Source: Poecilobothrus nobilitatus (Eukaryota; Arthropoda; Insecta; Diptera; Dolichopodidae). From it: DNA of 64,000 bases. Under the pieces are notes generated by a model. The model had not been told where the DNA came from. It searched no databases and worked only from the letters and a program-made list of their open reading frames with translations. Below are positions 1-12,140 of this stretch, one piece after another. Both the position numbers and the translations under genes were made by a program. The stretch is from NCBI GenBank assembly GCA_947095535.1, contig OX352772.1, forward strand, positions 35,669,445 through 35,733,444, read 5' to 3'. How positions within the stretch are numbered: position 1 is the stretch's first letter; every line of letters starts with the position of its first letter.

Positions 1-1356
1 TCTCATTTTCTGAGTTTTGTTTGTAGTTGGTTTGGTTGTTGCAGATGTTGCAATGTAATTGTAAATTTTAATTTGTACTTTTGGAGATATTTTGTTTGTT
101 TACTTTTTTAATTTAATACCTAAATAGTCTATACTCTTGAGTCTATCTATATAGTATTTATTAGTAGTGTAGTGAGTGAATCCTATGTAGTTATTCTACA
201 ATCTCCATATACATTCAATACTTTATTTTTCTCTTTCCTTATATGTTCCTTTTTCTCTCTCAATTTATCTTATTTTGTTTTGATTCTTAAAATTCTGTTT
301 CTATATTCAGTCACAAAAATTTTTATTTTTAATAGTTGGTTTTACACAATAATTTTATTTTCTTTTATTTAATGGGTGTGTAGCGTGTAGTATTGTATAT
401 TAAATATATGTGGTAAACTTATTTTCTTTCAACTTGATGATGTTTTTTAAAATGTTAATATTGATTTCATACTGTGTTTCGTTCCGTATTTGTAATCAGA
501 AGAGTATTTATTTACTATGGCATGGCATTATATTATATATACATATATACTGTGCTGTGACTGTCTCAAAATAGAAACAATAAAAAAAATTAATTCAATG
601 TGCAATGTTTCGGTTTTTTTGAACGTACTTGAACGAGTTCCCCCGTTATTTTTTTATTTTATTATTTTCTGTTATACACTAGTGACTAGAGAACATCTGT
701 ACGGATGTATATAAAAAATTCATGTTAAGTATGAAAAAGAATGTAAATGATGTTGGTTTTTGTATTATGTGTATTTATAGAACATGATTGTGAATATGCA
801 AATTTTATGTGTAAATTGGGGTTGCCTTGTTTTTTTTTAAATTTTACATACAGGCAAATATAGAATATTAATAAATACAATAAAACATACGTAGGTATGC
901 ATGTATTTAATATTTTACCAAATAGAAGAAAAAAGAAGGAATTATGTAGGTATATTTTTAAATGTCTGAGGAGCAACGACAACAAAAACTGAACAAGTCC
1001 CTTAACACAACCAACAGTTAACAAGAATATTTAACTTTAATATTTTGTTATACATATAGGTACCTATTTCTATTATGTAAACTGAAAATATGTTATAAAT
1101 ATGTACATAGTTTGTAAAGGTAAGGTAATTCCTACATAAGTAAGTATTTTAAAGCCATGGATAGCAGTAATTCAGCAAATATAATAAAGTAATTTACCAC
1201 TACCAGACAACAACGAATAACATGAAACATACATACCTACAATAGTACAATACAACATGTACATTGCATATATAAGAGTAAAATTCTACAAAAATTTAAA
1301 ATTGTCTACGACGGCGACAACGACGATCGCGACTACAAAAAAAAATATTTATAAGA

Positions 1357-1527
1357 ATGGTGGCGTTCAGAATAATCGCATCATTGAATCCACGTGCTGT
1401 GAAATTTAATGTGAGGTCATTCAATTTTGTGTTAAATTTTTTGCTAAAATGTAAAGATGATGGTAACGCAAGCAAAGCTTTTTTTTTTATTTTCTTTTTA
1501 AGTAGTTTTTCGGTTTCATTGTATTAG
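1357..1527 (+). other. Short ORF, 56 aa, possible first exon (weak)
   Basis: An ATG in acceptable context (AAGAATGG) opens a 56-codon frame. Its first 24 residues (MVAFRIIASL..., with Arg at 5, 13 and 20, and no acidic residue) resemble a mitochondrial targeting peptide; the rest becomes Phe/Ser-rich and is probably noncoding. Possible splice donors GTGAGG and GTAACG lie inside the frame, so this could be a first coding exon. I recognise no family and found no matching downstream exon. It may well be chance in a locally G+C-richer patch. Confidence 0.12.
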
Positions 1528-2086
1528 TGATTGTGGGAAAAAAAATTGTTTTTGGTTTTTGTTTTTTGAATTAAATAGAGAAAATTTTTGAGAAGTACGG
1601 AATTCGTTTCATCTTGTTTCAATTTTTAATATGAAATATGTTATACATACGTATAAATGTAAACGTATATCCAATCCATAGATATATGTACTTATACTTA
1701 CATAGGGTGATTAAAGGAAGTTGTTGTTTGTTAAAAATTTATTTAAAATTAAATTGTTTTTTTTTTGTTTTGGATATTTGGGTACTTTACTTTTCAAACA
1801 AAATTATTGAGTCAAGAGAAATTAAAGAGTGAAAAAAACTATCTTATAAATATGATGGTAAATTTTAAAGAGTTCAAACTTCTCTATTGTAAATGTAGAA
1901 TAATTGGTTTGCTTTGGTTTGATAAGAAACAGAAAAAAAATATAAACTTTTAGAAGTAGACATTTTGTGAATATTTTTTAAGGTTATTAAAATGCTTTAC
2001 ACAAGTATGCCAAAATGATAACATTTTAATTTTGTTCTTATAAGTTGGCTTTAAGTGAGCATATATAATCGTTAAATACTTACATA

Positions 2087-2103
2087 TGTATGTATGTATG
2101 TAC
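2087..2103. repeat. (TATG)n microsatellite
   Basis: Short TATG/TGTA tract just outside the left arm of the inverted-repeat element. It belongs to the many TATG/TACATA/TACCTA tracts that fill the first 10 kb. Confidence 0.7.
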
Positions 2104-2109
2104 ATAATC

Positions 2110-2755
2110 ATGCCTATCGTGAGTGTCAATTATCACTAGTCATTTAACAGAATTTGTGATAACTTTCAAAATTTTTTATTAACCATCGTATCAAATAGGT
2201 ACATGAAAAATTTCATATCTATTGTGAATTTAATCAAATCGCGAATGTTCAAATATGTGACATTTATCTATTTATTTTATTAACAGATTAATTTGAATGT
2301 GATAAATGAAAAGTTCTTAAATAAAAGAAATTAAAAAAAAAAAATTGTAAGAATTTTATTTATTTATTATAAAAAATGTAAGTATGTACTTACCTACCTA
2401 CCTAGTAGTAAATAAAATTGTTCAATTTTAAGTTTAATTTTTTTTTTTTATTAAAATTTTTTTTAAAATAAAATTTTATTTATTAGGAGTAAAATAGTTA
2501 GGAAAAGACAACTAACACATTTAGTTGAACTAATGGAGAAAAATTTGGTTATTGCCTAAATATTTACCTAAACACAGTAATCTCTTTGCTTTAAATATTT
2601 TTTTTTTTTTAAATATCATAAACTTCAAATTCACAACAATTAACAATGGTAAATTTTTATCACAAAATTTATCAATATTACTTTACGATACGATTTTTGA
2701 TAAATTTTACCTCATAGTACTTATGTGATATGTAACTGACACTCACGATAGGCCT
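2110..2755. repeat. Inverted-repeat element, possible MITE
   Basis: The sequence GCCTATCGTGAGTGTCA beginning at 2112 recurs in reverse complement ending at 2754. The match continues as (A/G)TTA on the inner side and loosely as TCA on the outer side. Secondary similarity continues inward (for example AATTTGTGATAA against AATTTTGTGATAA). No transposase is present in the roughly 640-base interior. The arrangement fits a small nonautonomous DNA transposon, but I could not define a clear target-site duplication. Confidence 0.45.
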
Positions 2756-5700
2756 GAATATGTATGTAGGTACTTACGAGTTATGACGCATTTTGTAAAA
2801 AGTTCTTATTAGATAGTAGGTTACATATTCATTTGAAATATAAATACTTACATATGTAAGTACCTATGTATATATAGGTATATATATAATATAAAACATT
2901 ATATTATACCTATCTATACATATCTATTTAATGGAATGAAAAATAAATTTAAAAAAATGTCTAGCTAGATATGTTTGTATGTATGTACCTACTATGTATA
3001 ACTTACATATGTCGGATTATTAGTTTATAAAAAAGAGTGGAGATTTTATAATCACAATAAAGTGAATTAAATTTCAATATTTATAATTTTTAAATATCTA
3101 CTTTTAATATTAAATAAATTTTCTAATTTCGAATTTATGTAATGTAATAGGTAGGTAGGTACACTAAAAATCAATTTAGGTATATATTTTAAATTATAAA
3201 AAGTCTAAACAGAACTCTAGATTTGACTAGCATACAAAATCTTTATTAAACTCTACCAAAACTAAAATTTTATTTTGTTCGAATTTTAAAAAATTTATAA
3301 AATGCGAATTTAATAAGGAGTTAAGTATCTAAAGACTAAACATGAAATTAATTTCATTAACAAATTTTATAATAATTCCCGTTTTTTATACTCATCTAAT
3401 ACCCTACTGAATTATGTACATAGGTACATATGTATATACAAATCCATATGTATATATTATATACATATGTACATATAGGTATGTATATATCTGTCTTCAT
3501 TCATTAATATTTCATTAATAATAAATTCTTAATTATGTTTCTCACTTATAAAATTTGTTAAAATCCTTAAAAAATTAAAAACATACAAGTACGTGCCTAC
3601 ATTAAAATTAAAAAAAAAAACAAAATATGTACATACTCTAGATACAGCCCTACACATTTTATTTTAAAATTATACAAATTAAAATCTCATTAAAAGTGTT
3701 TTCACATAATTAATTTAATTGAAAGAAAAAAAAAAATTATCTCGCATAAATTACGCGTCAAAAACCATAATACCATTTTACCAACATAATCAACTCAATT
3801 AAAATAATAATAACAAATAAAAAACCATTTAAAAAAATTTTTTTTAAATCTTTTCTCATCTGTTTTTTCTAAAATAATTTTAATTTTATGTCATTTTTTT
3901 TTATGTTGCTATTATTGTTATGTGTTGTCAACACTGCTAACTAGTAATTTTTAATTTTTTCTCTTATTTTATTTATATAAAATATTCATACACAACATAG
4001 GCACAACTATAACCACATCCACAATACAAATACAAACCAAGTATCATACATATTTCTTTTTCTTATTCAATTCAACTTGAAATTTTTATTTTCTTAAATG
4101 TGTATGTACCTATTCACACAATCAGATTATTTATTCCAAAGTCATGTACCCTATTACAAAAAAAAATTTATTATTAAAATTATGTTGTCGAAAGCGCAAC
4201 TCAACAAATCTTAACCACAAATTTGTATAACAGCAAAAACCATACAGAAAATCCCAAAGAAAAAAAATAGGAAAAATTTAAACTGACAATCAACATTCAA
4301 CCATATATGTATGTATTCTCTTATATACATGGGTCGCTGTACAGAAATACATATTCAACAAAATTTAATTTCAATTTTCAATCTATGATAATTTTTCTCG
4401 ACCTTGGCACTTCATACGAATTCTCATCATCGTTATTTATTATTATTATCATCATCATCATCATCATTATTGTTGTATTGTAAATTCTCAACAAAAATAT
4501 TAAAATGATAATTTTTGATTTTAGCCAGCATACAAAAACTTCATATATTCTAAGTAGATAGGTAGGTGGTCTGTACATTAATTATGTTAAATCAATTATG
4601 TAATCTTCTAAATATTTTTGTTTTTATTACAATTTGTATGTTGACATTACATAATTTCAACTTGTTTGTTGTTTGATAAATTTATTGTTTGTTAAAAGAA
4701 AATTGAAAAATCTTTCCAAACAATTTTTTTTTTAAATAACATGGTAACACCAAAATAATATAAAGTACTATGTATATACATAATATTATATTGGTTTGAT
4801 ATATTATTTTGCAAAAAAAAATATTTGCAATAAATAAAATACACAATCCTATCATGCACATCATTATAATTTTTTATGTTTGATTACCTGCCATCTATCC
4901 TACTACAAAAAGCTACAAGTCATAATAAAATTCTTGAAAAGATTCCAAAATTAAATAACAACCAATTTTATCGAATTATTTTTTTTATACTACGCTATTA
5001 CAATACAATGTATATAACTCTAAAGAAAAAAAAAAATGCCCTGATAGCCAAAAAAAGCAACAGCGACAGTAAAATTAAAAAAAAAACGAAATAAAAAATC
5101 ATTTTTGTAGTGAATGGTGAATTCCTTATAAATGAGACGACTGACGAACTACCAAAAAAAAAAAAAAATAAGGTGAAACAAAAAGAAATGAAACAATGAA
5201 CTTTTATATTATAGAATTACCATACACTTACATAGCATTCAAAAAAAATTTCACAGTTCTACAAACAATCTAAATAAATAAATACCATAAAACATAAACT
5301 TCAAGATTCACTTTATTTATACATACATTCATAAATATTCATAAACATACTTAAATATATGTACTACAATTTACAAAATGCAAAATATTAAATAATATAC
5401 ATATGTATATACACATTCATATTATATATTTACTTACACCACCTACCTATCTTTTAAAACAATCAGTCAGTTAAATTTTGTTTTTTTTTTTTTGTTTATT
5501 TTTATTCTGTCCCGCTTTTTTTTTTATATCTCTTTTTTTTATTTTCAGAAATAAAAATTCTAAAAATACCTTCATACCAAAATAAAAATTCATAACAAAA
5601 ATAAGAAAAAAAAAAAACCTGAATCATTCTAAAATTTATAATTGGAATAACTGCAGGCGACAGCAAACAAGGCAACAACATTTAGTAGAAATAAATACTT

Positions 5701-6868
5701 TAAATATTTGTCTTCTCTTAAAAATTACCTATTGTTATTTTACATCCTCTTATTTTTATATGTATATATCATGCAAACAAACATATTATAATAATAATAA
5801 AATAATAATTAATAGATTATATTTTGTTTACATTTTTGCTTGGCAATGAGACGACCGACAAAATTATGTCTCTTTATATTTTTAAATTTATTAACACAAA
5901 CACATACGCTAATGTAAACAAACATAATATTCTCTTTTAAGATTTGTGTTAACTATGAATGAAGTAAACAAACCACACAAATGAACACATTGAAGTTTTA
6001 AAAGAAAAGCTTTGAAAGCTTTTTTTTATAACATTTTAATTTTTTTTCTTTTACAAATTGCTATGAAGAAATTTTAACTAGCTCGCTCTATACACAACAC
6101 ATATAAACATTACACACCCATCCATAGCAAAAGAAAACAAAACATTATGGATACGATGCGACTGTAGAGTGTACGAATTATTCAAAAATTTTAAATTGTG
6201 AAATACAAAAAAAAAAAAAAAATCTCATATGATTATTGATAGAGTAGAGACTAGAGATACGATAAGACGGAATGATATGGAATGGAATGCAATATGAAAC
6301 AAACTTCATGAAAATGCAATTTTCATTCAGAAATTTTTTTTTTTTTGTAAAAAATGCCTATGTATATGTAGGTTAACGAAATTTTTTGATTATATGGATA
6401 CTACCTATATAATAAATATTGGGTTGATTTTTTTTTTAATGTATATAATATTATGTATTTTTTGCCTGTGTATTTTTCTATTCACATTCATGATTCAGGA
6501 AATATTTGAAAATGTGAATTTTATAAATACCACGGTGATTACGACGACGGCTACGATGGCAGCAACGACGTCGACGACATTTGTACTACTATTCCACTAG
6601 TCTGTTAAATTTGGTTCATTTTCCGATTGTTTTTTTTTGTTTTATATTTATACTGTTTATCAACGTTTTCGTATGATTTCAAGGCAACTCAAGAGAATTT
6701 TTTTTTTTGTGATGATTGAGTGGTTTTTAATCTTCTCAAACTTGAGGTAGGACTAGAAATATTTAATTTTTTTTTATTTTTATTGTTTTTAGCGGTTGGG
6801 AAGTTTTTTTTTTGTATAAAATTAACATGGTTGATAATCAGTATATTACTTTAGACATGATATTATAT

Positions 6869-6891
6869 TATGTATGTATGTATGTATGTAT
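6869..6891. repeat. (TATG)n microsatellite
   Basis: About five and a half uninterrupted TATG units. Confidence 0.85.
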
Positions 6892-7862
6892 TTCCAATAA
6901 GTATATAAGCCACTTGTATTTATGGTGGATTGAAGAAAAATGATAGCCATAAGGGAATTGGCAAAAAAAAAAATTCTTTTATTTTTGGTTTTTTAAAAAA
7001 GACTTGTTTTTTTTTTGTCATTACAGTTTTGTTTTCGTATGTTATATGTTTAGATTTTATATATTGGCAACATTTGAACTTTTTTTTTTATAATAATTTT
7101 CAATCAAATATGATATCGAACATAATTGCAATCGAACATTTTAGTTTCTGTATGATACTCGTAATTTTAATTGTTTGTTGGGTGTAAAAACAATTTGAAT
7201 GAATGATGATTATTGTTGCCGTTGTTGTAAGCTAATTGCTGCTGGCTATAATATTTTATTAAAGTAACATTATAAAAAAAAAATATTGTAGAAATTTTTA
7301 TTTTTAGAAAAGAAAAGACGAAGATAATGAAAAAAAAATAGGTATATACCTATTACTAGAGAAAAATGAATATATAAATGGAATATTAAAAGAAAATGTT
7401 TTGTGAATTAACAATTTTATTTTTATTCAGACATTTTGTAATTTTATGTATTTTTAAAGACTTTATTCAATTTTCATGGCTTTTAATTTTTCATTTGGTT
7501 TTTTCTTGGTAGGTATATACAATCCATACATACTTACATATGTACATTATGTACATACTATGTAAGTATGTACTTAGATACATATTTAGGTAAGTATGTG
7601 CATTTTGGAGGTAGTAAAAATAATTCTAAAGAAATTTTATAGAAAAACAATAGAATTTTAAAAATTTTTTAAGAAAAATTGTAATACTCTAAGTATATAC
7701 ATATGTATGTACATAGATATATGTACATATATAGATATGCATACCTATTATGATTTAAATGAATATTGAAAATGATGATCATGAAAATGAAGAAAATGAA
7801 TTTTTTTTCTTAAAGAAAATTAAGAAAATAAATACCTACTTTAGAACATACCTATATACATA

Positions 7863-7882
7863 TATGTATGTATGTATGTATG
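7863..7882. repeat. (TATG)n microsatellite
   Basis: About five uninterrupted TATG units, followed by a TTACGTACATAGGTA tail. Confidence 0.85.
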
Positions 7883-8633
7883 TTACGTACATAGGTATAA
7901 TTATAGTTATGTAAGCATAATTATATTTATAACCTATAAGCATTTCGAGAAAATTTATTGCTTTGATGAAGAAATTGTCAAATTTATTTTTTTTTAAATA
8001 TTTTTTCTTATGATATTTTTGTTTTTATTTTGTTATTGGTTTCCATTTTTGATCTACATAATATAGGTACCTATGTACCTATTTATTTTAAATTTATCAA
8101 AACATTTTTTCTTTTCTTATATAAAATTAATTAATTATTGATTAGATTTTTAGAAATCGTTGTAGGTACCTAGGTAGGTAGGTCAAAATATTATTTACGT
8201 ACTTTATATCTGATATTTTCTTTTAAATATTCTATGTAGGTACCTACCTACATAAATACATATGTAAGTACCTATAACGTACACGGTACAATCTTTATTT
8301 TAATTCATATGCATGCATGTACATAATATACATATGTATAGCATGTATAGCATATATAGCATGTATATAACTGCTAACTCCATGTAAACAAAAAGAGATA
8401 AAAATAATTAATTGTTTTTTATATTATCATTATTCAAATTCAATTAATAAAAAAATCTCAAAAATGCCGGAGACCTTAATACAACTGAGTCTCATACCGA
8501 CGAACAAAAAAAAATGTTTTCCACATTATGTGTATCGTTTATGTATTGGGATCTTTAAAAAAACGAGATATTTTACTTATAGGATACCGTATAAAACACA
8601 AAAAAAAAATTTTTATTTAAAAAGTTAATATTA

Positions 8634-9251
8634 GGGGTCTTCATATAAAAGTGTAAACTTGCATCTCTTGCATCGGAGGATTTGAGAAAATTTTTGACCG
8701 AAATTGTTGTTGTCTTATGTACCTACCTATAAAAAATATGCACCGATCCTCCGATCCTCAACTAAAATATCCTCTACCTTAAACCTATTGCATATTTTAT
8801 TTGCTCGAGGAAATTAAGTCGAGGATATTTTTTTGAAGTTATTTTGACATTTCGTTTTAAGAATTTATTTGGAATTTATTGGGAATACATCAAATAAAAA
8901 TAGCACATTCGATTAAATAATCTACAAAAATGCTTTTGGCATTTTTTTTTATTTAGAAATTATTTATTTTCCAAAATCAAAACTCAAAAATTTTATTTCA
9001 GTTTTCAAAGTGAAAAATAGATAGGTATTTATTCAAATAATAATTGTATAACAGATATATACCAATTAACATGTTTTAAAAATACCAACAACATGTATGG
9101 AAAGATACCAATAAATGTTTCTCTAAGTTCTAAACCAATCAACATATCTGTCATAAGTATGTAATTTTTTAGTTTGCAATTTAAATTATGCATTGGGTAG
9201 TTCACTTAAAGTAGGAAATTTTTTCATTGATGCACTTACGTGAAGACCCCT
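8634..9251. mobile_element. TA-flanked MITE (Tc1/mariner-type)
   Basis: The ends are exact inverted copies of GGGGTCTTCA (8634-8643 and 9242-9251), each flanked by TA (8632-8633 and 9252-9253). The similarity extends loosely inward to a shared AAGTG. Length is 618 bases with no open transposase frame. TA target duplication is diagnostic of the Tc1/mariner superfamily, so this looks like a nonautonomous family member. An internal G+C-richer inverted pair (ATCGGAGGAT near 8673 and ATCCTCCGAT near 8747) could form a secondary stem. Confidence 0.7.
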
Positions 9252-10778
9252 ATTATTTTCAGTACATAATTTGTAAATTCGGAAAATTAATTCGGAAAGA
9301 TTTCTACGCACAATTATTTTCTTATTATTTATTTAATTTTACTTTAATGAAATTTTTTTGTTTTTATTTGGATGTTATCAATGACTTTTGATGAGGTAAT
9401 TTAAAATTGTTTATTTATATTTTATTTTGTTGTACATATCTATATGTTTAAATGTTTATATATTATTGTCTATTGATATATACATATACTTATGTACTTA
9501 GGTACATACTTACGAATGCTAGCTCAATCAGGACAAAATTTGAATTAGAACGAAAAACCAGATACGAAATGTAGTTATATTCCACATTATTATGTATATA
9601 CGTACATACCTACCTATATACATTTCAATGCAGTAAATATGTAATAACTAGATATCTTAATTTATTTACTTGAATTAACTTTGATTATAGAAATACGTAG
9701 GAATGAACATGTATGTATGTATATACATATATTTAAAAGTTCGTATTATTTAATTTGGGTTTTTTAAATTTAATCTACCTATAATTTAATATTAACTGTT
9801 GTCCCGCAATTTGTAATAAAACGTATGGCCAACTTAAATCCCATATAATTCATCCTCGGCAGTCGTCGTCGTCATAAGAAAAAAAAAATCAACTCGAAAA
9901 AAAAAAAATATAAAGGCATGCATATCACACAAAGCACAGCATCAAGTATAACTTTATAAGTTTATGTGATAATATGAAATGAATATGATATTATATTTTC
10001 TCTCTCCCATGTTTATTCTCATTTTTCTCCCAGTAAAGTAAAAGTAGAAGCAGAGCAGCAGCAGCCACAGAAAATTAATATGTACATTTCTGTACATATC
10101 ATATATCGATTTCATTTTTTTAAAAACGGGAAGAAAGAAAAAATAAAAAAGTGAAACAAAAAATACACAGAACAAAAATAAAAAAAAAGGAAAATATAAA
10201 CTATCAAAGTATCAACTAAAAACCGAAAAAAAATAAAACACCTATATCTTATCTTTTCTTTCCTTTTCTATACAAATTATTAACCTCTCATTTTTTTTTA
10301 CAAATCTATGTATGGATGTATGTATGTTTTTCATATATTTTAGTTTTGATTGAAAAAAAAAATCTCAATTCCCAGCGCTCGAAGAAGTCAGCGGTTGAAC
10401 TCAGAAAAAAAAAACAAAAGAAAATAAAACCGAAAGAAATAAAAAAAAATACGAACGCAATAAATATTTATCTCCAATCTCCATATTATAATAGTACTTC
10501 CGATTTATGTTATCGTTTCATCTTTGTCTAACAAGAGTAAAACTTCCTATTAAAATTCATTCATTTGTAAAGTTATAAACAGACACACAAAACACACCGC
10601 ACACGGCACGACGGCACGATGACAATATTCAATCTTTAGGGTATAAAAAATTTTTGAGTGAATTGGAATTAGGGCCGGGCTGGGGTATTAAGAAAATATT
10701 ATTGTTTATATGTTTATGTTACGTTACGTTACGTACATTTTGCTGATATCCATATTCATATTCTTGTGAAAGATGGTG

Positions 10779-10816
10779 GAGAGAGAGAGAGAGAAAAGGA
10801 AAGAGAGATAGAGAGT
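10779..10816. promoter_or_regulatory. GAGA tract
   Basis: A purine run with (GA)n of about nine units, then a second GAGAGA patch. In flies, GAGAG repeats bind the GAGA factor (Trl) and often lie near promoters or regulatory elements. Function here is inference from motif alone; it could equally be a simple repeat. Confidence 0.3.
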
Positions 10817-12039
10817 TAATCTAATAAAATATTTTTTTTGCACATACATATTACATTTCTTTTTTGTTATTTTGTTTAAATCTATTGTTATTTCATTTAA
10901 TTTTTTAATTTTTCGTGTTTAAGTAGTTGGATTGAAGTTTAATTGATTTATAAATTGAAAAAAACAAAAAGAATAAGTAAAATAATTATTTCGAATATAA
11001 AGGGATGCCAACTATGTATTAATAAATTCTATAATTCCATATTCCAATTGAGTATTGTCTGTTATCACGTGTTGAAGTCAAATATGTAAATAATGAATGT
11101 TTCATAAAATAATAAAATCCTAAAATTGATACATACATAGATATGTACAAGTAAACAAAATATAAATAAGAAATAAATTATAGAAAAAGAATATTTTTCA
11201 ATATACATAATTGAAATTTTCTCAAGGCTATGAAGTGACGTATGTACCTACATATACATACATATGTACATATAGTTAAAATTAGAGTAAAAAAAAATAA
11301 AATATTTATCTATAAATATTAATTACAATAATTAATTCTATATTTTTCTTTGCCTTTTGAATTATAAACATAAATTAATGTGTATTATTTCAGACGTTAT
11401 GACATTTTAATGTCAAACGAATAATTTTTATTAGAATGTTTATTAATTTAAAATTTAAAACAACCAAAAAAATGTACAAAAAAGTTACAAACAAAAATTA
11501 AATGCGAAATACATTTTTATAATTGCATTTTTGTAATGACAGATAAATATTATACAGATGGTAACTTATGTATTTTATTTTTCTGTGCTAGCACCAAAGG
11601 GATATTGTGAAAAAGCATTCATACATAAAATGTATAGTACAGAAGTTAAAAGAAGACAACGACAACCAAAATATAAAAAACAAAACCGACAAATGAGTAA
11701 AAGAAAGAAATAAAATAAATATATTTTCGTTCTTTCTTTCCTTTTTTTATTTCTTCCTTTCCTGTTTTGTGTGATTTTCGGCTTTTTCTCTCATCATTGT
11801 TGAATAATGAATTGTATGTTTTATATGGTTAAGTTGAATATATATAATAGTATTGAACATAAATTTATATATACATAGATAATATATAAGATAAACGATT
11901 TTACAAAATATTATTATTTTTCTGTTTGCCTTTTTCTATCAACTTTACTACTTATCGTTGTCGTATTCACTCAATTTAATAACACAAATATCACTATTTA
12001 CTCGCTCATTCGTATATCAAATTCACGTTTGTACTGCGA

Positions 12040-12140
12040 AAAACGCCTTTCTCACTCTAGCAATTCTTGTTTGTAGTAATCGCTCAGTTTCTCTCTGAGC
12101 TTCTAACTGTTCGGCTACGGTTAGGTGAATGTGCGATAGA
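12040..12140 (+). promoter_or_regulatory. Candidate core promoter / leader exon start
   Basis: A locally G+C-richer patch in otherwise very A+T-rich DNA contains TCAGTT at 12084-12089, matching the fly initiator consensus TCA(G/T)T(C/T), inside a pyrimidine-rich context. No good TATA box at -30 and no clean downstream promoter element at +28 was found. The orientation and a distance of about 3.3 kb to the tlk ATG would suit a tlk leader exon with a long first intron. Evidence is composition plus one short motif. Confidence 0.22.

Larger units (their letters stand above)
1..2109. other. Noncoding A+T-rich stretch
   Basis: No convincing coding exon. The stretch is A+T-rich with scattered TATG/TACATA motifs. 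A slightly G+C-richer patch lies at about 1300-1420 and holds one small open frame, listed separately. It is not possible to tell from this window whether it is intergenic or part of an intron of a gene lying to the left. Confidence 0.6.
2756..8633. other. Noncoding, microsatellite-rich stretch
   Basis: No coding exon seen. Many oligo(A) and oligo(T) runs and short tracts built from TATG, TACATA and TACCTA/TAGGTA units, often arranged as small palindromes such as those near 3410-3490 and 7530-7580. It is most likely intergenic or a long 5' intron. Confidence 0.55.
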
